Source: Buddleja alternifolia (lineage: Eukaryota > Streptophyta > Magnoliopsida > Lamiales > Scrophulariaceae). Taken from it: a stretch of DNA of 64,000 nucleotides. How positions within the stretch are numbered: position 1 is the first letter of the stretch; each line of letters begins with the position of its first letter. Positions 36,663 to 47,193 of the stretch are shown piece after piece. Below the pieces are notes generated by a model. The model was not told the origin of the DNA and searched no databases. It saw nothing but the letters and a program-made list of their open reading frames with translations. The position numbers and the translations under genes are program-made. Location of the stretch: assembly GCA_019426215.1 (NCBI GenBank), contig CM033393.1, forward strand, positions 48,920,645 through 48,984,644, read 5' to 3'.

Positions 36663-37598
36663 TGTTTCGCGTGAAAAACAGACTAGAATAAGGAGGGATT
36701 TCGAGTAGACGGTCCCTGCCTCGCGATAATCTCAACTTAGAATTATCTATCAACCCCTGCTTAAATGGGCTAATGGTGGTTCTACGTCTTTCAATTAACT
36801 CTTTATTATTGATTTCGAATTTGAAGACAAATGAATCGAACAACTCAAGTCAAGATAAAATTAACCTATCAAATACTTAAATCTGAACAAAGGATAATTT
36901 ATACCTCCATGAGAGTCTTCGATTTGAAGAATACAAGCAGCGTTCGATACGCTATTTGGTGATTTTAGCCTTTAATTAAATGCTGATTATTGTGTTCGAA
37001 TGCAAAATATAAACATATCTCAACAGCCCAAAAAGATATACTGAAATTCAAGCAATTAATTAACATTTAAAAGCTTAAATATATATATCTCCATGGATTC
37101 TTTGATCGTGAAGATTACAAGCAAATGCAGATACATGCCTTGGAGGCAAATTTCATCGAGTCTAATACTAAATTACATTACGGCTACTCCTAATCTACGC
37201 TACGATCTACTCCTACATTACGCTAGAAACTACCCCTAAGGCTAGAGCTAATTCTAAGAGAATTGAAATGTAAAAGTTGATTCTGATGATTTTTGTGATG
37301 ATGGACCTCCCTTTTTCTTTTTTCCGCGGCTCCTATATATCTTGTCTTCGGGAACCGTCTTCAACCCACGTTCTCCTTTTTTTTGGGAACTGCAGTCAAC
37401 TGCATCCAACCGTCTCTTTCAAAATCTTCAACTTGGCGCGTCTTCCTTGAATGCAGATTATTGGCTATTTGGACTTTATTTTATTTTTCAGATTCGATTC
37501 TTGGGTTTTATTAACTCAGCCCCTTCTTTTCAAATTTCTACAATTTGGGCTATTTGGGCTCTGTATTTCGAAAGCCCAATTATTTTATGGTGTAAACA
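36663..37598 (-). repeat. LTR (5' LTR in element orientation)
   Basis: 936 bp, matching 33812-34749 with few differences. In minus orientation it runs TGTTTACACC...CGCGAAACA and is followed by the primer-binding site. Confidence 0.9.
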
Positions 37599-37603
37599 GT
37601 AAC

Positions 37604-38906
37604 AATCAACATTTATTAACCGTGTTTGATTATTTTTTTGGATGAAAAAATTGCAAAGTGACTACTTTGGACTTGAAAAATACTTTCATTAATTTTTTAA
37701 AATGAAAGTCGTTTTCCCTTTTTTCTGAAGTAATGAAAGTCCAACTCCACCAATCACCAATACAAGGCACAAAAGCATGTCAAACCTGGCAATCTAGTGA
37801 GACGTTTCATGTGATTCTAACAAGAACTTGATGGGGAAAACTTTGTGGCGAAGTCCTATCGAGTCAATCCATCACATGCTTTAATATAGGTGATAAGAGT
37901 GTTGTTATTATTGTATCCCTGCATCCAATTGTGTATTATGTGACAGGATATCACAAGGAGTAGGGTAGTTCCTATCAAGAATATGAAAAACATACAGTTA
38001 AACTAAACAGAACATTCATACCAGAACGGGTACTGTCATATATGCTATTGATATACCAAAATATGGTATTTGGCCCAAGAATGAAATATTATAGCATGTG
38101 AGGCCCAACACATACCCAGAAATCGGCCCATAATAGAAGATCCACGTGTTTTTAAGTGATCCGGGTCGGGTCGTTCACTCGATACGAGTTACGATCCTGA
38201 CTGTTCATAGGCACCACGTAGCATCATCGGTGCGACCCACTTATCGCTGTCAGATCCGTACAACACTTGCATCTATAAATACCTCCTCATAACACTTATT
38301 GTGGGGGGGGGGGGGGTGTGGAGAATACTCTCTCCAGTTTTAGTCTCATATATTCATTAGTAATGAGTCTATAGACTGAGAAGTACGTTCCTATATACAT
38401 ATAAATTTGGAAGTTAGAATCGTTCCTCGAGTACGACCCTGACTATTCACCTTAATATAGAAGTAGGTTGACTTGATCCTAATTAGGTACGTAGGTAGCT
38501 TAATTATCATTGAGTGCAGTCTATAATCTTCATTAGCATACTCGTGGTAGGGTTCGAATCCTTCCAGACTGATAGATTTAAGTCCCCGGATTTGAGTTAG
38601 ATCAGCTACAATGTGATATTATCCTCAACGTTTGTTGTAAACGTCCATTGTGTGTAACAATTTCTACTCACAAATGTAGATATATAGCTGCCCAGATTTA
38701 TTAACGGTTTAGTGAAAAATTCTAGTCCAGATCCGGTTTAGTGGAACCCAAGTGTAATTCACTTAATCTATGACCAATCATATGACAAATGTAATTCACT
38801 CTCCTGTTGAATTATAATTGGGCTAGATCAGGCCGGGTGTAAACTAGAATTTCTCATGGTTTAGGAACCTACATTTCTTGGTAGAAATGCAACCTAGTAT
38901 TATCTA
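37604..38906. other. Intergenic; possible degraded LTR-like segment at about 38034-38700
   Basis: No gene. A TATAAATAC box (38273-38281) is followed by a 14-nt G run (about 38304-38317) and CT-rich leader-like DNA, the look of an LTR or Pol II promoter. The B-box-like GGTTCGAATCC lies at 38551-38561. Neither terminal repeats nor target duplications were found, so the identity is open. Confidence 0.4.
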
Positions 38907-38920
38907 TAAAGAGCAATGTT

Positions 38921-39089
38921 GTCCAGGGTTCTCTAAACATGCTGTCCAGAGTTCGATCCCTGATCGCGTGTATGAAAAAGGCTTTGTTGGAGAGAGGTAA
39001 AATCCACTTCGATAATCTCTGTGCACCGAAGAGATTAGTATCCGGCATCCGATTGGGGGAAACTCTTGGTATAAACCAAAATAAATAAA
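38921..39089 (+). mobile_element. SINE with 14-bp target duplication
   Basis: 169 bp flanked by the perfect 14-bp repeat TAAAGAGCAATGTT (38907-38920, 39090-39103). A Pol III B-box-like AGTTCGATCCC sits at 38950-38960 and the element ends in TAAACCAAAATAAATAAA. A clear A box is missing, so it may be 5' truncated. It shares the TAAACCAAAA end with the minus-strand SINE at 54128. It lies about 230 bp upstream of the first UGT start codon. Confidence 0.85.
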
Positions 39090-39318
39090 TAAAGAGCAAT
39101 GTTATATACACAACCGTTTATATACCACATCTTTTTCACCTTCCCAAATTTTGGCTAAAAATCATAACAATTAATTGAATTTGATGAATTTAATACAACA
39201 GAACCTCCCAAATCAAAGGGAGGTGAAAAACGGTGACATATTGCATTTTCCATAAATAAACCAACTTCAATGCATAAACCTTAAATCTGCATGCACTATT
39301 GATCATTCCCCATAAACA

Positions 39319-41420
39319 ATGGCAACCCTGATCACATCATCACCCCATGTAGCTTTGTTTCCCTGCGCCGGCATGGGTCATTTGCTTCCATTCCTCCACC
39401 TCGCGGCCATGCTAACGTCACGTGGCTGCACCGTCACCGTCATCACCGCCCACCCCACAGTCTCCACAGCAAAATTAGACCACCTCTCCACCTTCTTTGC
39501 CACCCATCCACATATCAGACGCCTTCCCTTTCAACTCCTTCCGTACAAGAAATCCAACTTTACCAATGACGATCCTTTCTTTATTCAAGTCGAAACCATT
39601 GCCAACTCACTCCATCTCTTGTACCCACTTATATCGTCTCTATCGCCATCTCTTTCCGCCATATTCGCAGATTTTCCAGTTACTAACACCATTACCAACC
39701 TTGCTTCTGATCTATCGATACCTACATACACAGTAATCACCACTTCCGCCACATTTTTCTCTGTTACCTCCCATCTCCCTCAGCTGGCGCGTAACAAGAA
39801 TCACATCGAGGTACCCGGTTTAGGCCCAACCCCAGTGTCAAACATTCCTCCACCATTGCGAAACCCCAACCATTTCTTCACAGCCAATATATGCTCAAAT
39901 GTACCATCACTCAATAAAGTAAAAGGCATTCTGATCAACACATCAATTCGTTCGAATCAGAAGCGATCGAGGCGCTCACTAGTAACGAAATAACATCCGA
40001 TCATCCAGCGCCGATTTTTCCTATCAGGCCATTGGAATCTTTCGACATCGAAAAAACACATTACCTTCCATGGCTAGACGAACAAGCCCCTGAATCGGTA
40101 GTTTTCATCAGCTTCGGCAGCAGAACAGCGCTGACAAAAGATCAAATAACAGAACTAGCCACCGGAATCGAACACAGCGGCTGCAAATTCTTGTGGGTTT
40201 TGAAAACCAGCAAAGTGGACAAAGATGACAAGGATGAAATAGAAAATGTATTAGGCGAATCATTTATCGAACGAACAAAGAAACAAGGGGTGGTTGTTAA
40301 AGGGTGGGTGAATCAAGAGCAGATTTTAGCACATCCAGCCATTGATGGATTTGTAAGTCATTGCGGATGGAATTCAGTGATTGAAGCAGCTAGATTAGGG
40401 GTGCCTATATTGGGTTGGCCACAACATGGTGATCAAAAGGTTAATGCAGAGGTGGTCGAAAAGGCGGGGTTAGGGGTGGGGGTTAGGGGGTGGGGGTGGG
40501 GGTGGGGGTGGGGTGGGGAGAGAATGGTGGGTGAAAATGAGATAGCAGAGAAGATCAGGGGCGTGATGGTGAACAAAGAATTGAGGGGTAGAGCGAAGGA
40601 GGTGAAAGAGAAAGCTATTCAGGCCATGGTTCGCCGTAACGGTCGCGGTGTTCGTCGCGGACGTTCCACAATTTTTTGACTTAAATTGCTCAAAAATTAT
40701 AAAAAAAAATCCTAAAAAACTTTATAATTAGTTCTTTCTTAATTAGAAGATTTTGAACAACAAAGGCTAATAAAATGGGTTTATTTACAGCTTCAATTTT
40801 GAGAACTAAAAATTGACACGTAAAAATCAGTTTTGTCTGCAGATTAATTCATAAAGCATCCACCCAGAATATAAGATGCAATGGAATCCTTATATATTGA
40901 AGTAAAATAAAAAATTAGATGCTTAAGGCGGAACGAATTTTAAGGCGAGAAGAAATAAATTTTAAAAACTTTGTATATTTAAAATTAGATGCTTAACGCG
41001 TTTTCTTGGCTAATACGTACAAATTTTAAGGCGAGAAGAAAAGCGCATAGGTATTCTCCCTCTCTTTTTTGTCTCCCTCTTTTTATGTCGTCTTTAAATT
41101 TGTTTAGAAGAATAAAAATTGCAGAGAGATGGGAGTTTAGTTTTCTGTCGCCGGCCGGCATATCCACCGTTTCGTACCCGAGAAAACGCCGGAACGGCCG
41201 CTACAAAGCCGCATCTCGGCCGTATCGCCGCTTTTCGGCCGTTCCGGCGCGGTCCACGTACAAAACCGAGATGCCCGCGAATTTTGGAACGGCGGGGGCC
41301 GTTCCGGCCGCGAAAGCGGCGTTCCGGCGAACCATGATTCAGGCTAAGGAAATTAATGGGAGTTCAGAAGTGATGCTTCGAGGCCTGATTCACTCGTTGA
41401 AGAGCAATGAAGAAATATGA
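39319..41420 (+). pseudogene. UGT708-like glycosyltransferase, broken by frameshift and transposon
   Basis: The start [21 protein letters not shown] carries the catalytic His21 motif, and the sequence follows the intact neighbour at 42428 closely. At about 39943 one base is missing relative to that paralogue, shifting the frame to a stop at 39991. The correct frame resumes immediately and runs through a normal PSPG box (about 40306-40437, with HCGWNS). At 40625 a 712-bp element interrupts the last 25 or so codons; the original 3' end (E-I-N-G-S-S-E... to the TGA at 41420) continues after it. Near 40470-40515 a TGGGGG repeat expands the neighbour's G-W-G-W-G to a longer (GW)n run. A conventional protein cannot be made. 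Fragments could still be transcribed. Confidence 0.92.
40625..41336. mobile_element. 712-bp GC-rich TIR element in the UGT pseudogene
   Basis: The left end is CATGGTTCGCCGTAACGG. The right end on the opposite strand is CATGGTTCGCCGGAACGC. It is flanked by a perfect 8-bp target duplication, ATTCAGGC (40617-40624, 41337-41344). The length of the duplication points to hAT or a related superfamily. The right 250 bp are very rich in CCGGCC/CGGCCGTT motifs in both orientations, unlike the AT-rich surroundings. No transposase frame is evident. Removing the element and one duplicate restores the pseudogene's terminal frame, which confirms the borders. Confidence 0.9.
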
Positions 41421-42427
41421 GATTTGGAGGGAGTTTGGCTAAACCTAGTTTAATATAAAATAAAATATATATACATATATATATATATATGTCAGCTCTT
41501 ATATCTTATAAGATATTTTTGAAAATCATAAGATTTCCCGCGTTGTTATAAAAGTAAATGCTTGAAGTGTTTGATAAAATTAAGAGTATGAAGCTTATAA
41601 GATGTCAGAAGTAGGGCTCAAAACTAATCGAATCGAACAAGTTGTTTAATCTTGTTTGAGTTGTTATCGAGCTTTAGAATTGTGTTTGAGTTTGGCTTGA
41701 TTATTAATCAAGTTGGGCTTAAACGAATTTTAATCAAGCAGAACACGAATCGAGCTCGAGTAGCTATTTTCTTTTGGCACATATTTTACCATTTTTTACT
41801 AATCGAGTTGAGTTTCAAACTTATCAAACAGACAAATGGTTGTTCAAGTTTGATTTCATATGTTAATAAATCAAGCTCAAACAAGCATTTACTGAACGAT
41901 CTCGAGTCGAGTATCAAATAATTTAGTTCGTCTTTCAGCCCTAATTAGTAGTGATAATTTTTCAATTGAGATTGTCAAAATTGAGAGATTTATATTAAAG
42001 TCTTGAGAAATAATTCTGATGAAGACGACATGAGATTTTTGGTTTTATTTTTTTTCCTTTTATTTTTTTATTTATTTAAATTATTAGTATAAAAAAAATT
42101 TGGAATATTAATTTTGTAATAGTTTTAACTTTTAAATATAAGAAATTTGTAATTTTATGCAATTGTCATCCCCAAGTGGCCAGAGAGTCTATAGGCCAGA
42201 CCCACAATTTGTGAAGCGATTTTGCCACCTCTGGAACCACATCCCCTACCTAACAGCTGAAAAGAATAAAAGAGTTGGTTCGAGTAATTAATCACCTACC
42301 AAGTGCAAATGGTAGTAACACATAGAACAACCAACTCTCAATTGCTGCACACACTAGAATCCAACCAAATCTCACCATTATCACCTCACCTGAAACAGCA
42401 AGAGATTTTTGCTTTTGCCCATAAACA
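41421..42427. other. Intergenic between UGT copies, with hAT-like fragments
   Basis: 41428-41600 contains GAGTTTGGCTAAAC and CTTATAAGATGT blocks resembling the hAT-type MITE at 24820. About 41612-41936 may be another small inverted-repeat element (GGGCTCAAAACTAATCGAAT on the left, CAGCCC on the right), with no clean target duplication. The rest is the promoter of the intact UGT gene. Confidence 0.5.
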
Positions 42428-43801
42428 ATGGCAACCACCGATGTAACGGCACCGCATGTAGCTTTGTTTCCCTGCGCCGGCATGGGCCATTTGCTCCCGT
42501 TCCTCCGGGTGGCAGCCATGCTCGCTTCACGTGGCTGCACCGTCACCATCATCACCGCTCAGCCCACAGTTTCGGCTGCAGAATCCGACCAACTTTCCAG
42601 TTTCTTTGCCATCCATCCACAAATCAATCGCCTCGAATTTCGACTCCTTCCTTACAAGAAATCCAAGTTTACCAATGAGGATCCTTTTTTTATTCAGATT
42701 GAATCCATCGTCAACTCAGTTCATCTTCTGCATCCGATTCTATCTTCTCTATTGCCGTCTCTTTCTGCCATTGTAGCAGATTTTCCAGTTATTAGCAGCA
42801 TCAGCCAGCTTGCTATTGATTTGTCAATTTCTCTATATATAGTAATTACCACTTCTGCTAGATTTTTCTCTCTTATGGCTTATCTTCCTCGGTTGGCACA
42901 TGATAACTATCCTAAACGTAATGATTGTATTGAGGTTCCTGGTTTAGGCCCAATTCCTGTGTCGAATATTCCTCCACCAATGCTGAATCCTAATCATTTC
43001 TTTTCAGAAAATATACGTTCAAATGTTTTATCACTTAATAAAGTGAAAGGCATTCTGATCAACACATTTAACTGGTTTGAATCAGAAGCAATTCAGGCCC
43101 TGAGTAGCAGTAGTAGTGGAGTAGCGCCTCTTCTTCCTGTCGGGCCCTTCGAGTCTTTTGAGATTGGAAAGGCCCATAATCTTCCATGGCTAGACGAGCA
43201 AACCCCGGAATCAGTAATTTTCATTAGCTTTGGGAGCAGGACAGCGCTATCAAAAGATCAAATCAGAGAGTTAGGCACTGGATTGGAGAAAAGTGGGTGC
43301 AAATTCTTGTGGGTATTAAAAACAAGCAAAGTGGACAAAGACGACAAGGACGATAGAGACGAGATACTAGGCGAATCATTTCTTGAAAGAACAAAGGAAC
43401 AGGGGTTGGTTGTTAAGGGGTGGGTGAATCAAGAACAGATTTTAGCACATCCAGCCATTGGTGGATTTGTTAGCCATTGTGGATGGAACTCAGTGATTGA
43501 AGCAGCTAGATTAGGGGTGCCCATATTGGCTTGGCCACAGCACGGTGACCAGAAGGTTAATGCAGAGGTGGTTGAAAAGGCGGGATTAGGATTGTTGGTC
43601 GGGGACTGGGGATGGGGCGGGGAGAAATTGGTGGACAAAAATGAGATAGCTGATAAGATTAAAGAGCTGATGCTAGGCAAAAACACGACTAGAGCAAAGG
43701 AGGTGAAAGAAAAAGCACGCCACGCGAGAGAAATTAATGGAACTTCAGAAGGGTTGCTTCGAGGCCTAATTGACTCATTTCAAAGCAAGGAGATAAACTG
43801 A
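42428..43801 (+). CDS. UDP-glycosyltransferase, UGT708-like (flavonoid C-glycosyltransferase type)
   Basis: A single exon encodes 457 residues, normal for plant family 1 UGTs. The catalytic His21 lies in [11 protein letters not shown]. The PSPG box runs from W332 to Q375 with HCGWNS (350-355), E358 and the closing HGDQ. Features shared with UGT708 as I know it are DPFF near residue 85, [23 protein letters not shown] and [15 protein letters not shown]708 members include C-glucosyltransferases acting on 2-hydroxyflavanones, dihydrochalcones and related acceptors, using UDP-sugars in the cytosol. The substrate of this protein cannot be read from sequence, and O-glycosylation is possible. It is the only one of three tandem copies with all key residues. 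Its start context (CATAAACAATGGCAAC) equals that of the upstream pseudogene. Confidence 0.93.
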   Translation: MATTDVTAPHVALFPCAGMGHLLPFLRVAAMLASRGCTVTIITAQPTVSAAESDQLSSFFAIHPQINRLEFRLLPYKKSKFTNEDPFFIQIESIVNSVHLLHPILSSLLPSLSAIVADFPVISSISQLAIDLSISLYIVITTSARFFSLMAYLPRLAHDNYPKRNDCIEVPGLGPIPVSNIPPPMLNPNHFFSENIRSNVLSLNKVKGILINTFNWFESEAIQALSSSSSGVAPLLPVGPFESFEIGKAHNLPWLDEQTPESVIFISFGSRTALSKDQIRELGTGLEKSGCKFLWVLKTSKVDKDDKDDRDEILGESFLERTKEQGLVVKGWVNQEQILAHPAIGGFVSHCGWNSVIEAARLGVPILAWPQHGDQKVNAEVVEKAGLGLLVGDWGWGGEKLVDKNEIADKIKELMLGKNTTRAKEVKEKARHAREINGTSEGLLRGLIDSFQSKEIN

Positions 43802-44409
43802 GATTTACTTTTCATTTTTCTTTAGGATTCTCTTCCGACAACTTTGTCTATTTGCTTCTGTCATGTCTTTGTAATGTTGTTTCTAGGATAATCTTACTTG
43901 CCTTGCAAACATTAGACGATATGAAAGCTTGCCTTTTCGGTTCTGTTCAAGAGGTGTACGGTGTATTCTTATGCAAGATGACTAAACTACGAAGCTTTCT
44001 ACTTCAAATCCCTGTCCTTAATGCAACTTGCAGAGCTCCTCTTAACTAATTGTTAAGACACAGATCACTGTCCTAAATATCAGCTAATGTTTATTAAAAC
44101 TAATAATTGATGGTAGGCCAACACGAATTCGGTTTTATCACATATAAATAAGAAGAGAAATCGACATATACAGTTTCTTTTGCACAGAGATCTTTCATGG
44201 GCCAGTTAATCACATTATAATGATGTTTTATAAGATTCCTTTCAATTTTGAACAACTATCAAACAAGAATGTGATAACAAAGAAGATACATTATAAATTT
44301 ATAACTAGTGGATTGTAATGTACTACTGGTTTCTTCTATATAAACCCCATGAGTGGCAAACAAAAATCATAACAAAATATATTTACTCACTGCAAGTTTG
44401 TGAATCACA
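43802..44409. promoter_or_regulatory. UGT intergenic region with TATA box of the third copy
   Basis: Contains the 3' flank of the intact UGT and the promoter of the third. CTATATAAAC at about 44337-44346 lies 64 bp before the ATG at 44410, a normal TATA-box position for a short leader. Confidence 0.6.
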
Positions 44410-45771
44410 ATGTCAGATTCAAACGATTTCGATAAAGTTCATGGAGATTACCCCCACCTGGTTTTTCTTCCAAGTGGTATCGGGAACTTGACTCCATTTT
44501 TCCAACTTGCTGTCACAATGGCATCACATAATTGCAAAGTTACCTTCATCAACATTCAACCTCAAGCCCATGCTCCCGAGTTGCCTCGTTTCTCCAGTTT
44601 CATCTCCAACCACCCAAGAATAGAGCTACTCGATTTTGAAATTCGTTCAAATACCCATCCAGACTCCACCATCAGTGATCCTTTCATCATACATATCGAA
44701 AAAATGAATAGCTCACTACACCTACTAAATCCTATCCTATCTTCTTTATCAGTTTCTGCTATATTCTCAGACTTTGCTATAGCAACTTCACTGTCTAAAA
44801 TCTCTGCTGATCTCAACATCCCTCACTACATTGTTTCCACTACTTCAGCTAAATTTTTCTCTCTTGTAGCATATCTACCTGTTCTAACGGGTGACGACCC
44901 AAATATATTTAATGACTCTACTGGCGAAATTGAGGTCCGCGGATTGGAACCAATACCGAAATCGAAAATCCCTCCTTCATGGATGGATACATCGCCATCA
45001 AATTATATATTGACAAACTACCTCTTACCAAATGCCCGATCGCTCTCGAATGTAGAAGGCGTTCTCCTAAACACGTTCGACTGGTTCGAACACGAAACAG
45101 TAGCAGCCTTAAAAGGCAGCAGAGCTATGAACAATCTGCCGCCACTTTTTCCAATTGGGCCATTGAAATCTTATGACCCTCACAAAACCCATCAAGTATT
45201 TTCATGGTTAGATCAACACAAGGCTAAATCAGTAGTGTACGTCGATTTCGGAAGCCGAGAAGTAATGCCAACAGATCAAACGACAGAACTGGCAAAAGGG
45301 CTCGACATATGTGGCTGCAACTATTTGTGGGCGAACCCACATAATATTATTATAGAAGGAACTAAGAACAAAGGTAAAATAATAAGAGGGTGGGTGGATC
45401 AAGAGAGGGTTCTAGGTCATCCCGCCATTGGAGGGTTTGTTAGCCAATGTGAATGGGGTTCAGTTATGCAGGCGGCGGTGAATGGGGTGCCAATTTTGAC
45501 ATGGCCACATCATGGAGATCAGAGGATGAATGCAGAAACGGTGGAGAAGGCAGGATTAGGGGTTTTGATTAGGGATTGGGGTTGGATTGGGGAAAAATTG
45601 GTGGAGGGGAAAGAGATTGGCAGAGTGGTGAAGCAAATTATGGAGGATTTGAATGTCAGGAAGAAGGCTGAAATTGTGAGGGGGAAAAGTGGGGAGGCTT
45701 GCGAAATTGGTGGGAGCTCTGAAAATGGTATTGTGGAAGTTATTGAGATGTTGATGAGCGAGAAGAAGTAG
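44410..45771 (+). CDS. UGT708-like protein lacking catalytic and PSPG residues (candidate pseudoenzyme)
   Basis: Intact single exon, 453 residues, colinear with the UGT at 42428 throughout. The catalytic His position reads G-I-G-N-L (Asn26 instead of His). In the PSPG box (W328-Q371) the core HCGWNS is Q-C-E-W-G-S (346-351) and the conserved Glu is Gln354, so the His, Gly, Asn and Glu of the UDP-sugar site are lost while Trp, Ser and the final HGDQ remain. The UGT708-type GSRTA is GSREV. From family knowledge such a protein should not transfer sugar by the usual His-Asp mechanism. The open frame over 1.36 kb and a TATA box nevertheless suggest that it is expressed or only recently inactivated. 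A structural, acceptor-binding or partner role is possible but unproven. Confidence 0.88.
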   Translation: MSDSNDFDKVHGDYPHLVFLPSGIGNLTPFFQLAVTMASHNCKVTFINIQPQAHAPELPRFSSFISNHPRIELLDFEIRSNTHPDSTISDPFIIHIEKMNSSLHLLNPILSSLSVSAIFSDFAIATSLSKISADLNIPHYIVSTTSAKFFSLVAYLPVLTGDDPNIFNDSTGEIEVRGLEPIPKSKIPPSWMDTSPSNYILTNYLLPNARSLSNVEGVLLNTFDWFEHETVAALKGSRAMNNLPPLFPIGPLKSYDPHKTHQVFSWLDQHKAKSVVYVDFGSREVMPTDQTTELAKGLDICGCNYLWANPHNIIIEGTKNKGKIIRGWVDQERVLGHPAIGGFVSQCEWGSVMQAAVNGVPILTWPHHGDQRMNAETVEKAGLGVLIRDWGWIGEKLVEGKEIGRVVKQIMEDLNVRKKAEIVRGKSGEACEIGGSSENGIVEVIEMLMSEKK

Positions 45772-45800
45772 AGAAGAGATTGATGCACAAGAATATATAT

Positions 45801-45820
45801 ATTGTGTGTGTGTGTGTGTC
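45801..45820 (+). repeat. GT microsatellite in UGT 3' UTR
   Basis: A short (GT)n run about 35 bp after the stop of the third UGT copy, preceded by a TA run. Confidence 0.8.
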
Positions 45821-46036
45821 TCAGTGTGTAATTTTTCGTATCCATGTTCGACGATTTCTAAGAAGCTGTATTTCTGTCTTCTGATTCCGGCTTGATTGTA
45901 TTGCAGTTGCATAATCTGTTTCAGTGCGAGGAAAATGCTAATATATTACCGTTATGGTCGTTTTCGTACCGCTAATTTTTCAACTTCATATGATTTAGAT
46001 TTAGGAAGTAGGGATATATTTGATCTATTAAAACTA

Positions 46037-47193
46037 AGGCCAAAAATGACTAATAGTCCCTCAAGTCTATTATTTATCTCACTTTAGTCCTACATATCTC
46101 AAATGCGCTCATATAATCCCTCAAATTTATCATTTGTCTTACTTTAGTCCATCATCTCTCAAATGTGCTCAAATATTCCCTAAACTCTCATATTCATCTC
46201 ATTAGCATTTTTTTAACTTTTGCAATTAAACTAGGTAATAGGATAGTAGCAGCGAGAGAAGATGAGCAACAAGAGGGGAGTTGACGGCGGTATTTGCATA
46301 TGGTGGTGGAGGTGGGGGATTTGTAGATTGTAGAAAAGGAAGTGGCGAGATTAGGGTGGAAGAGGAGGCGGCATTGGATTTTCAGAAGGTAGGGGCGGCG
46401 GTCATAGGTTTGGTGGAGGGGGGGGGGAGGGGGGCGTTTTTCCTAAGGTGAGGGGCAACGTCATTTGATTTCCAGGGGATGGCATTCGATTTTCAAAGGT
46501 AGGGAGGTGGCAACACTTGATACATAGAGAGTGGAGAGACAGCGGCGGAATTCGAGAAGGGTGGCAGTGGTGTCAACGCAGAAGGTGGCTAGAAGGTGAA
46601 GGTGATGGATATGGGATTGAGCTTGGAGAGTGGGGTGAGGGAAAACGTGGGTTAAGGTTATAACTTTGAGGGAGAAGATGGATCGGGGAAGAAGGAAAAA
46701 AAATAAAATATTAAATAATTAGAAAAATAGGGTGGAAGTTGGCTAATAGGTGGAGGGGATGAACAAGGGATTGAGCTTGGAGAGTGGCGTGAGAGAAAAC
46801 GTGGGTTAAGGTTAAAATTTCAAGGAAGAAGATAGGTTGAGGATTTGGGGGGGGGGGGGCGGGGGGATAGCTAAATCTAAAATAATTAGAAAAATATAAA
46901 TAAAATAGAGAAAGTAGGTAGTTTTGGATGGAGATTTTTTGTAAATAAAAAATGCTCTTGTCCTAACATTGTGCAAGTCAAGTGTCTTAAGTTCTGTCAA
47001 TTTTTAATGAATAATTAAATCTTGGATTTTTAATGGGATGAATCTGAGAGTTGAGGGATTATTTGAGCATATTTAATAAATGAAGGACTAAAGTGGGACG
47101 AATAATAGACTTAAAGGACTATTTGAACGTATTTGGGAGATGAAGGACTAAAGTGAGACAAATGCTAGACTTGAGGGATGATGGTATTTAGCC
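46037..47193. mobile_element. Long-TIR non-autonomous element, about 1.16 kb
   Basis: Arms of about 170 bp are inverted: AATAGTCCCTCAAGTCTATT, CTCACTTTAGTCCT and CAAATGCGCTCA-like blocks on the left reappear in reverse on the right (TAAAGTGAGACAAATG, CTTGAGGGATGATG). The ends are AGGCCAAAAATG... and ...TTTAGCCT. The interior (46230-46900) is strongly purine/G-rich. It contains a direct duplication of about 155 bp (near 46590-46740 and 46750-46900, shared GGATTGAGCTTGGAGAGTGG) and G runs at about 46418 and 46849. The clean target duplication is missing. Mutator-type by architecture, with no transposase frame. Confidence 0.78.

Larger units (their letters stand above)
33812..37598 (-). mobile_element. 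Non-autonomous LTR retrotransposon, minus orientation
   Basis: Two direct repeats of about 937 bp (33812-34749 and 36663-37598) begin and end with TG..CA and enclose 1.9 kb. In minus orientation the 5' LTR is 37598-36663. It is followed after six bases by TGGCGACCACAGTGGGA, a TGG-initial primer-binding site (about 36656-36640). The polypurine tract AGGGGGGCATT (34760-34750) abuts the 3' LTR. The flanks TTAAC and GTAAC match at 4 of 5. No gag, protease, reverse transcriptase or integrase is visible, so the element depends on a partner. By eye the LTRs differ at about 22 positions (about 2.3%, mostly transitions) plus 2 bp of indel, so it is a recent insertion. Confidence 0.9.

Noticed and set aside
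38540..38570. B-box-like GGTTCGAATCC as a possible tRNA gene
   Set aside because: No acceptor stem, anticodon arm or A box can be paired around it. At most it is a repeat remnant.
44562..45912. Minus-strand frames of 85-118 codons over the third UGT
   Set aside because: Low-complexity antisense shadows of an established coding frame.
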